Counted from the first letter of the stretch, positions 1 through 6,122 are shown. The stretch: DNA of 64,000 bases from Marinobacter sp. NP-4(2019) (GCF_003994855.1 NZ_CP034142.1:2728001-2792000), one strand, 5' to 3'. The notes: generated by a model not told the origin, from the letters alone. Translations and numbers: made by a program.

Positions 1-21
1 AATTTAATGCACTTGTTGGGC
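1..21 (-). repeat. attC site, partial (window edge)
   Basis: Right end of an attC site cut by the window edge. The core GTTGGGC (15-21) is the R'' side next to the VOC cassette gene. It is the exact complement of that cassette's leading core GCCCAAC at 450-456, which fixes the cassette as about 16-455. The rest of the site lies outside the window. Confidence 0.75.
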
Positions 22-27
22 GCGCGC

Positions 28-417
28 TCATGGAAACGAGAACATGTTGACAAGTAGTCCGTTCGGGTCCGCGACCATAAACCGCCTCATCCCGAATTCC
101 TCATCGCAGATGTCGAGCGCCACCTCGAAACCACGGGCCTTCACTGCAGCGTATGTAGCCTCAATATCTTCGACCTGCACGGATATGATGACGCCCTGTG
201 CTGGGTGCTGAAAAGGGCGTGGTGTGAACTCATGGTCGAGGCGCATGATACCGATTTGCAGTTCCGGCTTTTCGGACGATGCCATCTGGATGTACCAGCC
301 CTTGTGCTCGAAGCCAACAACAAAACCCAGCAACTCCTCATAGAAGTCGCGGGTCTCTTCCATCTTGTCAGTGCAGATGTTCGGAAGCAGCCTCGTAACG
401 GCGATGCCTTCAGTCAT
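28..417 (-). CDS. VOC-family (glyoxalase/bleomycin-resistance fold) cassette protein
   Basis: A 129-aa protein, the length of a single VOC domain made of two beta-alpha-beta-beta-beta modules. The first module is recognisable in DKMEETRDFYEELLGF and the last in FMVADPNGLLVNMF. VOC proteins are metal-dependent isomerases, dioxygenases, fosfomycin/bleomycin resistance proteins or simple ligand binders; the substrate cannot be read here. It is the leftmost complete cassette. The ATG at 417 is kept because the next in-frame Met is 18 residues in and would remove the first strand. The Shine-Dalgarno (GAGTG) is weak, usual for cassette genes. Confidence 0.8.
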   Translation of the reverse strand: MTEGIAVTRLLPNICTDKMEETRDFYEELLGFVVGFEHKGWYIQMASSEKPELQIGIMRLDHEFTPRPFQHPAQGVIISVQVEDIEATYAAVKARGFEVALDICDEEFGMRRFMVADPNGLLVNMFSFP

Positions 418-449
418 AGTTCACTCGGTTGGTTTGGCCAGCTCTTGAC

Positions 450-526
450 GCCCAACGCCGCTCAGCACGCGCGGCTACGAAATGGAAGCGAAGCCGCAAT
501 GTAGTAGACGTCGCCGTGACTGGCAT
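450..526 (-). repeat. attC site of the SecDF-like cassette, R'' side lost
   Basis: The left core GCCCAAC (450-456) and an imperfect palindromic body are present. The expected right core (a GTTAGGC-like heptamer before the gene stop) is absent. In its place is a 16-bp sequence identical to the left terminus of the IS110 element at 3596-3611. The body is closely related to the attC at 3519-3595 (same block AAGCCGCAATGTAGTAG). The site is probably a poor recombination substrate now. Confidence 0.75.
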
Positions 527-542
527 TGTATGGATAATTTCT
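527..542. mobile_element. IS110-family left-end scar in attC
   Basis: The 16 bases 527-542 equal 3596-3611, the first 16 bases of the intact IS110 element. They sit at the same attC position, after GGCAT here and GGCCT there. Identity stops abruptly at 543, where the adjacent gene begins. I read this as the remnant of an earlier insertion deleted together with the attC R'' arm; the TGA of the neighbouring gene spans the junction (544-542). Confidence 0.6.
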
Positions 543-910
543 CAGTTCCTCGCACCGCACGGAGCAGCCGGTAATTTGCCCGCCAAAGTTCGCTGCCATG
601 CCGTAGCAACCTCCCGGGATCTGTATATTCCCCGTAAGTTTCCACCAAGTGTTGGCGCCCATATTGTCGTCCTCATGAACTCGCGACCACCGACAACAAT
701 GCGGCTCATTTCACTGCCGTTTGTTTCCGTAAATCTCTCAAAGCTCGTGGCGCCAAGTTCCGTTAACTTGATGAAAACCGGCCAGCCACGGTCTGTTTGT
801 TCGCCTACGGCTGACTCCTGCACATAGGAAGAACACAGGTGAAATTCCACCTCGGGGTCTGCTAGTACAAAGGCAGGAATAACCAGCAAAGAAAGAACTA
901 TCCATTTCAT
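542..910 (-). CDS. Exported SecDF P1-head-like cassette protein
   Basis: 122 aa with an N-terminal signal peptide (MKWIVLSLLVIPAFVLA) and probable cleavage before DPEVEF. The body (IKLTELGATSFERFTE ... RIVVGGREFM ... PTLGGNLRGIY) follows the P1-head pattern of SecD, where a residue block like AxRFAEFT is followed by LAIVxDGxV and a Gly-rich GG.GQI strand. Free-standing exported proteins with this fold are known; their job is unknown. Its stop codon lies on the junction with the IS110 scar, so the C-terminus may be altered from the ancestral cassette. No clear Shine-Dalgarno is seen. Confidence 0.7.
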   Translation of the reverse strand: MKWIVLSLLVIPAFVLADPEVEFHLCSSYVQESAVGEQTDRGWPVFIKLTELGATSFERFTETNGSEMSRIVVGGREFMRTTIWAPTLGGNLRGIYRSREVATAWQRTLAGKLPAAPCGARN

Positions 911-920
911 TGTGATGATT

Positions 921-1005
921 GCCTATCGCCAGCAATAAACGGCGCCCTGACAAGGGCGTCCGGTGGAGGCCGAAGTGCAGAACAGACTTAATGGCCTCGT
1001 TAGCC
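921..1005 (-). repeat. attC site
   Basis: Cores GCCTATC (921-927, one base off GCCTAAC) and GTTAGCC (999-1005) bound an 85-bp imperfect palindrome containing GGGCGTCCGGTGGAGGCC, the body motif shared by several sites in this array. The right core belongs to the cassette at 1007-1402 and matches that cassette's leading core GGCTAAC at 1421-1427. Confidence 0.85.
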
Positions 1006-1006
1006 A

Positions 1007-1402
1007 TCACTCGCAGCTAGCGTTCAATACAAAGTGTGAGTTGCCCTCTCGGAAAACTAGATTATTCCTAGCAGCATGCTCTCTGATTCCACTCTGGTCT
1101 GACTGGAAGTATGTATGACCCTGATCATCTGTTCTTTCGCACGACAGTGATGTGCCGGAATCAAGATCAAAAAACGCTAGCGTGCACGAGTAGGAGCCCT
1201 CTGAAAGTTGAAAGTATTCCCGCTGCACATCGGACTTTGGCGTGAGTTCAAATACAAACTGAACAGTCCGCTTTGCCGCAGCATTGGACTTCACCGCAGC
1301 AGTCACGTCCTCTATTTCGACTATGCAGGTGGCGGTATCCGCCGACGCACTCAAGACGGGTACTGCAATCAAGAAAAGCCAGCAATATTTTAATCGGGTC
1401 AT
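1007..1402 (-). CDS. Exported cassette protein of unknown function
   Basis: 131 aa starting at the ATG at 1402, which has GAGAGG eight bases upstream. A longer reading from 1447 would run through the attC and is rejected. The N-terminus is a signal peptide (YCWLFLIAVPVLSASA) and three or more Cys in the mature part (CTLAFF, SLSCERT, NASCE) suggest an exported, disulfide-bonded protein. I do not recognise a family. Predicted beta-rich, about 110 mature residues. Confidence 0.65.
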   Translation of the reverse strand: MTRLKYCWLFLIAVPVLSASADTATCIVEIEDVTAAVKSNAAAKRTVQFVFELTPKSDVQREYFQLSEGSYSCTLAFFDLDSGTSLSCERTDDQGHTYFQSDQSGIREHAARNNLVFREGNSHFVLNASCE

Positions 1403-1420
1403 CCTGGACCTCTCTTTAAT

Positions 1421-1522
1421 GGCTAACGCCAGCGCACAACGGCGCACTTGAAATGGAGGCGCAGCCGCAATGAAAAGGGCGTCCGGCGGCCACAGGCCGC
1501 GTATTGATGCGCCTTGTTATAA
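1421..1522 (-). repeat. attC site of GNAT cassette copy 1
   Basis: Cores GGCTAAC (1421-1427) and GTTATAA (1516-1522), 102 bp. The body contains two nested palindromes (GCGCAGCCGC and GGCGGCCACAGGCCGC). It is near-identical to the site at 5177-5278, which belongs to the second GNAT cassette. Confidence 0.88.
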
Positions 1523-1930
1523 ATCAGTGACTTTGGTGCTCATAAGAGCACTGTTTCCAGAGAACCCAAACTGCTCGTAGAGCCCTTGTGCATCGCGGGT
1601 TTGCAACACCATCTGGGTTCCCTTTATGGCCGGGTGCACTAGCAAACACTCCATGATCCACTTACCGAGACCGCTACCGCGAAATTCGGGTTCAACCACA
1701 ATATCCGCCACCCAGGTAAAAGTAGCACTATCGATGACCGCCCGCCCAAAACCGATCTGTGTAGAACCATGGTAAAGGCTGAAACAGATGGAGCCTGAAA
1801 CCATGCGATCTACGATTTCTCTAGGGCGACGGCCACCCCAATAGGTTGCGGCAAGCAAGCGGTGGACGACATCCAGTTGCACCTTGGATCTGTCGTCAGT
1901 GATTAGGTAATCGTCCTTGCGCCATTCCAT
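1517..1930 (-). CDS. GNAT-family N-acetyltransferase, cassette copy 1
   Basis: 137-aa GNAT. The acetyl-CoA pyrophosphate loop is the R/Q-x-x-G-x-G/A motif, seen as FRGSGLGKWIM (about residues 84-94) after the strand TWVADIVVEPE. The C-terminal YEQFGFSGN is the usual beta6-beta7 region. Such enzymes acetylate small amines, peptides or drugs; the substrate is not predictable. GGGAG lies ten bases upstream of the ATG at 1930. The gene is duplicated with its attC at 5273-5686; the two proteins differ at three residues. The TAA stop overlaps the attC R'' core. Confidence 0.85.
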   Translation of the reverse strand: MEWRKDDYLITDDRSKVQLDVVHRLLAATYWGGRRPREIVDRMVSGSICFSLYHGSTQIGFGRAVIDSATFTWVADIVVEPEFRGSGLGKWIMECLLVHPAIKGTQMVLQTRDAQGLYEQFGFSGNSALMSTKVTDL

Positions 1931-1948
1931 CGATGGCTACTCCCTGAT

Positions 1949-2046
1949 TTATAACGCCTTGGTTTAGCGGCGCCCATGTAGCGCAGCGAAATGGGCGTCC
2001 GGTGTAGGGCCGGAGGCCCGGAACGTACTACAACAATTGGTTAAGG
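1949..2046 (-). repeat. attC site
   Basis: Cores TTATAAC (1949-1955) and GTTAAGG (2040-2046), 98 bp. The left core is the complement of GTTATAA at 1516-1522 (GNAT cassette start) and the right core belongs to the next cassette, whose leading core is CCTTAAC at 2431. Confidence 0.88.
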
Positions 2047-2424
2047 GCTCCCCCGCAAAACACGAATGAGTGCGGCGTACACATGCCACAACAGCCCGCC
2101 AAGGCTCGAAAAAACTACAACGGAGGCTCCGAATACTGTTGCTGCCCCAATTGCACCTGACGTTTCACCTTGGAATGGATAGAGAAAAACGACCAGTGCG
2201 ATGAGGCCTATCAGAACCCCAACCGTTGCGCCGTTAATGACTCCGTGGCGTTTTGCTATGGCGCCTGCGACGAAACCAGGAGCAATGAAAATAGGAAGCA
2301 ACCAAAAGCCAATATTCCCGAGTTCATCCTGATACTCAAAGCCAACAGAAAATGTGAAGGCCGCATAAAAGATCAAGAATGCGCTCGCGCCTGCTCCAAC
2401 GGCTTTGAAATTCACGACTGCCAT
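2041..2424 (-). CDS. Small polytopic membrane protein (cassette)
   Basis: 127 aa from the ATG at 2424, chosen because AAGGGA precedes it by six bases; the more upstream in-frame ATG at 2442 lies inside the attC. Four hydrophobic segments are visible: about residues 8-28, 38-58, 62-80 and 92-122, with charged loops. The second and third segments flank AIAKRHG. I recognise no family; it looks like a small four-helix inner-membrane protein. The stop codon overlaps the attC core. Confidence 0.65.
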   Translation of the reverse strand: MAVVNFKAVGAGASAFLIFYAAFTFSVGFEYQDELGNIGFWLLPIFIAPGFVAGAIAKRHGVINGATVGVLIGLIALVVFLYPFQGETSGAIGAATVFGASVVVFSSLGGLLWHVYAALIRVLRGSP

Positions 2425-2430
2425 ATATTC

Positions 2431-2506
2431 CCTTAACGCCATGCGCAGCGGCCGGTTTGTGGAGCGCAGCGGAACTAATCGGTCCGACTGACGCTATTGG
2501 TTATGC
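2431..2506 (-). repeat. attC site (short)
   Basis: Cores CCTTAAC (2431-2437) and GTTATGC (2500-2506), 76 bp, with the arms GGCCGG...CCGACTG around the centre. It is one of the shorter sites in the array. Confidence 0.85.
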
Positions 2507-3052
2507 ATAGTTTCTGTCTTTACCAATTGTGTCGGTAATGCCCTTTTGGCGACCTTTGCTCAAACTCTTAAACGCTTCTTGAATTGCTCTATGCGCATCC
2601 TTGCTTCCTCGGGCGGCATCAGTTTTTATCCAGCTCTCGAGAATCGTTAGATCCTTCTCATTACCCTCATCTTTTTTTAACTTTTCTTGTACGTCCCACC
2701 ATTTGTTGGAATAGGTTTTGATATTTTTCAACACGCGCCGCAGGTCGAAAAGGAGCAAATTAGTGTGAGGAAGTTTGACCGAGATTTCATTAAGTACGAA
2801 CTCCAGATCAGCAAGGTCATCACTATTTACGGACACACCGATAGAAAGGCATTTTTGAAGTTCATTTTCATCGGTGAAGTTTTCGAAAACCTTGCGCAAC
2901 CGTCGACAATAAAAAATCAACAATTCTGCCGCTTCATCTCTTCTTCGGCCTTCCTCAGCTTTGCCAAGAAACCATTGCACTACGCCACTGACAAAAACCC
3001 CAAACAAAGCCGCTGAAGCACCAATGATTGCGCCTTGTACTGCTGGGTCCAA
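2501..3052 (-). CDS. Membrane-anchored cassette protein, unknown
   Basis: 183 aa. The start is a TTG at 3052 with a perfect AGGAGG five bases upstream. An N-terminal hydrophobic segment (GAIIGASAALFGVFVSGVV) anchors a mostly helical, highly charged C-terminal part of about 150 residues (KVFENFTDENELQKCL, LLFDLRRVLKNIKTYS). No family recognised. The DNA is distinctly AT-richer than the flanking chromosome, a sign of separate origin. The TAA overlaps the attC core GTTATGC. Confidence 0.65.
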   Translation of the reverse strand: MDPAVQGAIIGASAALFGVFVSGVVQWFLGKAEEGRRRDEAAELLIFYCRRLRKVFENFTDENELQKCLSIGVSVNSDDLADLEFVLNEISVKLPHTNLLLFDLRRVLKNIKTYSNKWWDVQEKLKKDEGNEKDLTILESWIKTDAARGSKDAHRAIQEAFKSLSKGRQKGITDTIGKDRNYA

Positions 3053-3077
3053 ATCAACCTCCTCTTCAAAATAAATG

Positions 3078-3181
3078 CATAACGCCGTTGTTCAGCGGCA
3101 GCCTTGGCAGAGCGAAGCGGCGACAAGGCTGTCCGGTGGAGGGCCGTCCGGCCCGGAACAAACTGGAACACTTGGTTAGGC
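3078..3181 (-). repeat. attC site
   Basis: Cores GCATAAC (3078-3084) and GTTAGGC (3175-3181), 104 bp. The body has GGCAGCCTTG...AAGGCTGTCC and GGGCCGTCCGGCCCG palindromes. Confidence 0.88.
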
Positions 3182-3184
3182 ACT

Positions 3185-3505
3185 TTACTCCCAACCAAAC
3201 CGCTTGGGGTCCGTTTGCTCCCGAAATTCATCTGATAATTCTCCGAGCAAGGATTCATCAGCGAGGCCCTTTGCTCGAATTGCCGTGAGCTGCATCGGTG
3301 CATTGGACCGGCTGTGATCATCAAATATTAACGACATTTCCTTGTCGCGGTTTTGAACAAGCTTGTAGAGCTGCAGATAGCGATTGTGAACGTGCTCGTC
3401 GGTGTTGGAAATGACCTCTCCAAACTCATCAAGAGCCTGGGTGCAAAAACGCTCGATGGCTCTTTCCTTTATGACCTTGAACTTCTTCCAATCACTCTCT
3501 TTCAT
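3185..3505 (-). CDS. Conserved cassette-type protein, unknown function
   Basis: 106 aa from the ATG at 3505, preceded by AGGGG; a GTG two codons upstream has no usable ribosome site. The sequence is helical and charged (KESDWKKFKVIKERAIERF, LYKLVQNRDKEMSLIFDD). I believe close relatives of this protein recur as integron cassettes in many marine bacteria, but no function is established. No signal peptide or membrane segment, so probably cytoplasmic. Confidence 0.65.
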   Translation of the reverse strand: MKESDWKKFKVIKERAIERFCTQALDEFGEVISNTDEHVHNRYLQLYKLVQNRDKEMSLIFDDHSRSNAPMQLTAIRAKGLADESLLGELSDEFREQTDPKRFGWE

Positions 3506-3518
3506 GGGCACCCCTTGT

Positions 3519-3595
3519 GCCTAACGCCAGCCAGCATGCGCGGCTACAGAATGGAGGCGAAGCCGCAATGTAGTAGGCGTCACCGTGCCTGGCCT
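3519..3595 (-). repeat. attC site, left part, interrupted by IS110 element
   Basis: Left core GCCTAAC (3519-3525) and body to GGCCT (3591-3595). The missing end TGTTATGT lies at 4780-4787, on the far side of the IS110-family insertion. Joining the two gives an ordinary attC ending GGCCTTGTTATGT, whose R'' core GTTATGT matches the leading core ACATAAC (5177-5183) of the BamE-like cassette. This restores the pre-insertion site and defines the element ends. Confidence 0.85.
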
Positions 3596-3601
3596 TGTAT
3601 G

Positions 3602-3607
3602 GATAAT
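3602..3607 (+). promoter_or_regulatory. -10 half of a circle-junction promoter
   Basis: GATAAT near the left terminus of the IS110 element. It has no matching -35 in the integrated form. On circularisation it falls 17 bp after TTGACA of the right end (4763-4768). Confidence 0.6.
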
Positions 3608-3630
3608 TTCTGCCGTGTTTGGGTAAATTG

Positions 3631-3795
3631 AGGCCCACCCCCAGTGGCCGCTGGGGGCCTTCATGCAGCAGCTCGATGCATGGCCGGCTCCTCTTTCGAG
3701 AGACCGATAACAAGTGTGTAGCGCTGCATGACTCTCAAGCGATAACTCGAACAGTCATCGGGGCCTCGAGCCCGTATAGCAAGGCAGAGTCAGCT
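3631..3795 (+). ncRNA. Candidate bridge RNA of the IS110-family element
   Basis: Three consecutive hairpins lie between the left terminus and the transposase. (1) 5' stem-loop CCCCCAG 3638-3644 / CTGGGGG 3651-3657. (2) Target loop: stem TCATGCAGC 3661-3669 / GCTGCATGA 3723-3731, apical hairpin CTCT-TTCG-AGAG 3691-3702, left guide GCATGGCC 3678-3685 (attC has GCCTGGCC at 3587-3594), right guide ATAACAAG 3707-3714, exact complement of CTTGTTAT at 4778-4785. (3) Donor loop: stem CTCT 3732-3735 / AGAG 3786-3789, apical GGGC/GCCC 3761-3773, left guide ACAGTCA 3751-3757 identical to the element's right end 4771-4777, right guide ATAGCAAG 3776-3783, complement of CTTGTAT (3594-3600) with one bulged G. 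The exact RNA ends are inferred. Confidence 0.75.
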
Positions 3796-3799
3796 TATT

Positions 3800-4753
3800 A
3801 TGAACAACACGGAAATCCAAACCCCAGTCAATGTCGGTGTCGACGTCGGTAAAGCCAATCTGGACATCGCCCTTCATCCCTCTGGGCAGTTCTACACCAT
3901 TCCAAACACCGAAGCACACATCCGACGCTTCGTCCGAATTCTCAAAAACTACGAGATCGAACGTATCGTTGTCGAAGCCTCAGGCCGGCATGAACACGTC
4001 CTGGTTCAAGCGTGCCATCAAGCAGGTTTGCCAATCATTATCGTCAATCCCATCAGCGTTCGGCGCTACGCTCAGGCCATAGGGGTACTCGCCAAAACCG
4101 ACCGGATAGATGCAAAGGTCATTGCCCAATATGCCGCCACACTGAAGCCTGAGTTCAAGCCAATTCCAGATAAAACTTCCCAAAAGATTAGAGACTTACT
4201 GATCAGGCGCACTCAGCTTCTGGAAATGTCCACCATGGAGAAAAACCGTCTCCAGATCCTGCCGAAATCCCTCCATCGGTCGATCAAAAGCTTGCTCAAA
4301 ATGCTTCAGAATCAGATCGAAGCAGTCACCCGACAGATCGAGCAGGAGGTCGCCAAAGTCGATCATTGGCGGACCAAAATGGAGATCATGACCAGCGTAC
4401 CTGGGGTTGGAAAGGTCCTTGCCTACACCTTCCTGAGCGAACTTCCAGAGCTCGGTTCGCTGAACCGTAAGGAGATCGCTGCACTCGTCGGTGTGGCACC
4501 TATCAACCGCGACAGCGGCAAGCTCAATGGCAAGCGGAGAATAAGAGGAGGTCGCCATAGGGTTCGCACCGTCATGTTCATGGCCATGCTCTCATCCATC
4601 CAATGCAATCCGGTTTTTAAACGCTTTTACGAGCGCCTAAAGGCCCAAGGGAAGACCCCAAAAGTAGCCCTGATTGCCTGCATGAGAAAAATGATTGTGG
4701 TGCTCAATACCATGATCAAAAACCAGGAAGTATGGCGGGCAGAAATGGCTTAA
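3800..4753 (+). CDS. IS110-family transposase (DEDD/Tnp20 recombinase)
   Basis: 317 aa. The N-terminal RuvC-like DEDD domain shows VGVDVGKANLDIAL (first Asp), IVVEASGRHEHVL (Glu) and KTDRIDAKVIAQYA (paired Asp). A linker helix region follows, and then the C-terminal Tnp domain with SVPGVGKVLAYTFLSELPEL, LVGVAPINRDSG (candidate catalytic Ser) and the basic RRIRGGRHRVR. IS110 enzymes excise the element as a circle and reinsert it at sites chosen by a bridge RNA; see 3631-3795. Length and motif order are complete, so the enzyme is probably active. Confidence 0.93.
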   Translation: MNNTEIQTPVNVGVDVGKANLDIALHPSGQFYTIPNTEAHIRRFVRILKNYEIERIVVEASGRHEHVLVQACHQAGLPIIIVNPISVRRYAQAIGVLAKTDRIDAKVIAQYAATLKPEFKPIPDKTSQKIRDLLIRRTQLLEMSTMEKNRLQILPKSLHRSIKSLLKMLQNQIEAVTRQIEQEVAKVDHWRTKMEIMTSVPGVGKVLAYTFLSELPELGSLNRKEIAALVGVAPINRDSGKLNGKRRIRGGRHRVRTVMFMAMLSSIQCNPVFKRFYERLKAQGKTPKVALIACMRKMIVVLNTMIKNQEVWRAEMA

Positions 4754-4762
4754 TTTATGGAA

Positions 4763-4768
4763 TTGACA
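4763..4768 (+). promoter_or_regulatory. -35 half of a circle-junction promoter
   Basis: A consensus TTGACA, 9 bp inside the right end of the IS110 element. In the circle, reading right end, core CT and left end gives TTGACA, 17 bp, GATAAT: a near-consensus sigma-70 promoter formed only at the junction, pointing into the bridge RNA and transposase. Junction promoters are known for IS110-family circles. Confidence 0.65.
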
Positions 4769-4779
4769 CCACAGTCACT

Positions 4780-4787
4780 TGTTATGT
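4780..4787 (-). repeat. attC right end separated by IS110 insertion
   Basis: TGTTATGT, containing the R'' core GTTATGT (4781-4787). It completes the attC begun at 3519-3595 and belongs to the BamE-like cassette (complementary leading core ACATAAC at 5177-5183). Confidence 0.8.
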
Positions 4788-4788
4788 A

Positions 4789-5160
4789 TTACTGTCTTGG
4801 CTCCGACCATGACTCGACTTTCCCACGCATAAAGACAACTTTTGCGCGGTTTGGATAATACCAATGCGCCACGTTACCTCCATCCACTCGCTCAGGCGTA
4901 CCGAGTATCCTTTCAACATCGTCGTAGCCCATCGCTGTTGTCAGCTTTCTCCAGTTTGCGATTGATTTCCAGCCATCCCCATTCGCGACGAATTCCTGGC
5001 CTTCATCTTGATCATTGAACTGGGATTCTAGGTTCGATAACCGAAACTTCAGTTCTTGGACTTGCTTCTCCAGTCGATCAATTCTAGCGCTGTCATCTGC
5101 ATGCACATTGAGGGCAAAGCCGAACGCGAGAAATCCTAAAAAGAAAATGGCTTTAAACAT
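4789..5160 (-). CDS. Exported coiled-coil protein with BamE/SmpA-like domain (cassette)
   Basis: 123 aa from the ATG at 5160 (GAGGA upstream); a longer frame to 5226 covers the attC and is rejected. The signal peptide MFKAIFFLGFLAFGFALNVHA is followed by a coiled coil (RIDRLEKQVQELKFRLSNLE). The C-terminal half WRKLTTAMGYDDVERILGTP ... HWYYPNRAKVVF follows the SmpA/BamE pattern (a helix with G.. ..V..ilG.P, then a W/YxY strand pair). It is probably a periplasmic envelope-associated protein; no lipobox is seen. The attC of this cassette is split by the IS110 element. Confidence 0.7.
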   Translation of the reverse strand: MFKAIFFLGFLAFGFALNVHADDSARIDRLEKQVQELKFRLSNLESQFNDQDEGQEFVANGDGWKSIANWRKLTTAMGYDDVERILGTPERVDGGNVAHWYYPNRAKVVFMRGKVESWSEPRQ

Positions 5161-5176
5161 CGTCTTCCTCTCAGAA

Positions 5177-5278
5177 ACATAACGCCAGCGCACAACGGCG
5201 CCCTCGTAATGGAAGCGCAGCCGCAATGAAAAGGGCGTCCGGCGGCCACCGGCCGCGTATTGATGCGCCTTGTTATAA
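5177..5278 (-). repeat. attC site of GNAT cassette copy 2
   Basis: Cores ACATAAC (5177-5183) and GTTATAA (5272-5278), 102 bp, nearly identical to 1421-1522 apart from the left core and a few body positions. Confidence 0.88.
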
Positions 5279-5686
5279 ATCAGTGACTTTGGTGCTCATG
5301 AGAGCACCGTTTCTAGAGAACCCAAACTGCTCGTAGAGCCCTTGTGCATCTCGGGTTTGCAACACCATCTGGGTTCCCTTTATGGCCGGGTGCACTAGCA
5401 AACACTCCATGATCCACTTACCGAGACCGCTACCGCGAAATTCGGGTTCAACCACAATATCCGCCACCCAGGTAAAAGTAGCACTATCGGTGACTGCCCG
5501 CCCAAAACCGATCTGTGTAGAACCATGGTAAAGGCTGAAACAGATGGAGCCTGAAACCATGCGATCTACGATTTCTCTAGGGCGGCGGCCACCCCAATAG
5601 GTTGCGGCAAGCAAGCGGTGGACGACATCCAGTTGCACCTTGGATCTGTCGTCAGTGATTAGGTAATCGTCCTTGCGCCATTCCAT
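5273..5686 (-). CDS. GNAT-family N-acetyltransferase, cassette copy 2
   Basis: 137 aa, the second copy of the gene at 1517-1930. The proteins differ at three positions (AVT for AVI, FSRN for FSGN, and GALM for SALM) and the DNA at roughly seven places. The acetyl-CoA loop FRGSGLGKWIM is intact, so both copies look functional. Cassette and attC are duplicated together about 3.75 kb apart, as expected from a cassette excised or copied and reinserted. The attC upstream of this gene is almost gone (see 5705-5723). Confidence 0.85.
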   Translation of the reverse strand: MEWRKDDYLITDDRSKVQLDVVHRLLAATYWGGRRPREIVDRMVSGSICFSLYHGSTQIGFGRAVTDSATFTWVADIVVEPEFRGSGLGKWIMECLLVHPAIKGTQMVLQTRDAQGLYEQFGFSRNGALMSTKVTDL

Positions 5687-5704
5687 CGATGGCTACTCCC
5701 TATT

Positions 5705-5723
5705 TTATAAGATTTGTTTAGGC
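5705..5723 (-). repeat. Vestigial attC: both cores, body deleted
   Basis: TTATAAG (5705-5711, expected TTATAAC) is followed four bases later by GTTTAGGC (5716-5723, expected GTTAGGC). These are the two outer cores of an attC whose 60-100 bp body is missing. The neighbouring cassettes can no longer be separated here by site-specific recombination. Confidence 0.6.
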
Positions 5724-6122
5724 ATCACCGTCTTCCCCGACTTCTCGTCTTAGCTTCAGGAGACTCAACCTTGCTATTTCGTCTTGCACGGGCTGAACTT
5801 CGGTGTGCCATTTCTTAAATCCATACCAGACCATGAAGCTCCCGGCTGCGATGATCACCGAAAGACAAAACATGAAAGTCTTCTTGTTTAACCCCGCAAT
5901 TTCGAGCTTTTTTTCTAGTACCGTAAATCGGGCCTCATCCGCCACAGAACGCATCGGGTCAGCTTTCAACGTTTCATATTCGACGGCCACCTCGAAAGCC
6001 AAGTCGTTGGTTGACTGATTCACGTAAAGTATTGCACCGACTGAGAAAATAATCAGCAGAAGACCGAACAGGGCATAGAACTTGTAGATATTATCCGTCG
6101 GCAGTGGAACACGATTTTCCAT
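5718..6122 (-). CDS. Two-helix membrane protein (cassette)
   Basis: 134 aa with AGGA eight bases before the ATG. Two hydrophobic helices (FYALFGLLLIIFSVGAILYV, about 15-34, and FMFCLSVIIAAGSFMVWYGF, about 82-101) flank an acidic loop with helical heptads (DEARFTVLEKKLEIAGLN). The short C-terminal tail is charged. No family recognised; an inner-membrane location is likely. Its attC has been lost by deletion, so it is now fused to the GNAT cassette. Confidence 0.65.
   Translation of the reverse strand: MENRVPLPTDNIYKFYALFGLLLIIFSVGAILYVNQSTNDLAFEVAVEYETLKADPMRSVADEARFTVLEKKLEIAGLNKKTFMFCLSVIIAAGSFMVWYGFKKWHTEVQPVQDEIARLSLLKLRREVGEDGDA

Larger units (their letters stand above)
3596..4777 (+). 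mobile_element. IS110-family insertion sequence inserted in attC
   Basis: About 1.18 kb, bounded by a CT dinucleotide on each side (3594-3595 and 4778-4779), with no target duplication beyond the shared core and no long terminal inverted repeats. This is the IS110 pattern. The transposase (3800-4753) is preceded by about 200 bp of non-coding left end and followed by only about 25 bp. That is the IS110-group layout (bridge RNA in the left end) rather than the IS1111 layout (long right end). The target is the L''/R'' end of an attC. Confidence 0.85.

Noticed and set aside
462..662. Minus-strand frame across an attC, and its twin at 3492-3713, with similar translations (NYPYxAxHGDxYYIAAS)
   Set aside because: The similarity arises because both are translations of homologous attC sequence and IS left end, not of a gene.
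1403..1447. N-terminal extension of the gene at 1007-1402
   Set aside because: It is attC-derived, lacks a ribosome site, and would bury the signal peptide.
4754..4777. IS1111-type classification with the guide RNA in the right end
   Set aside because: Only about 25 bp lie between the transposase stop and the right boundary, too short for a bridge RNA; the left end is about 200 bp.
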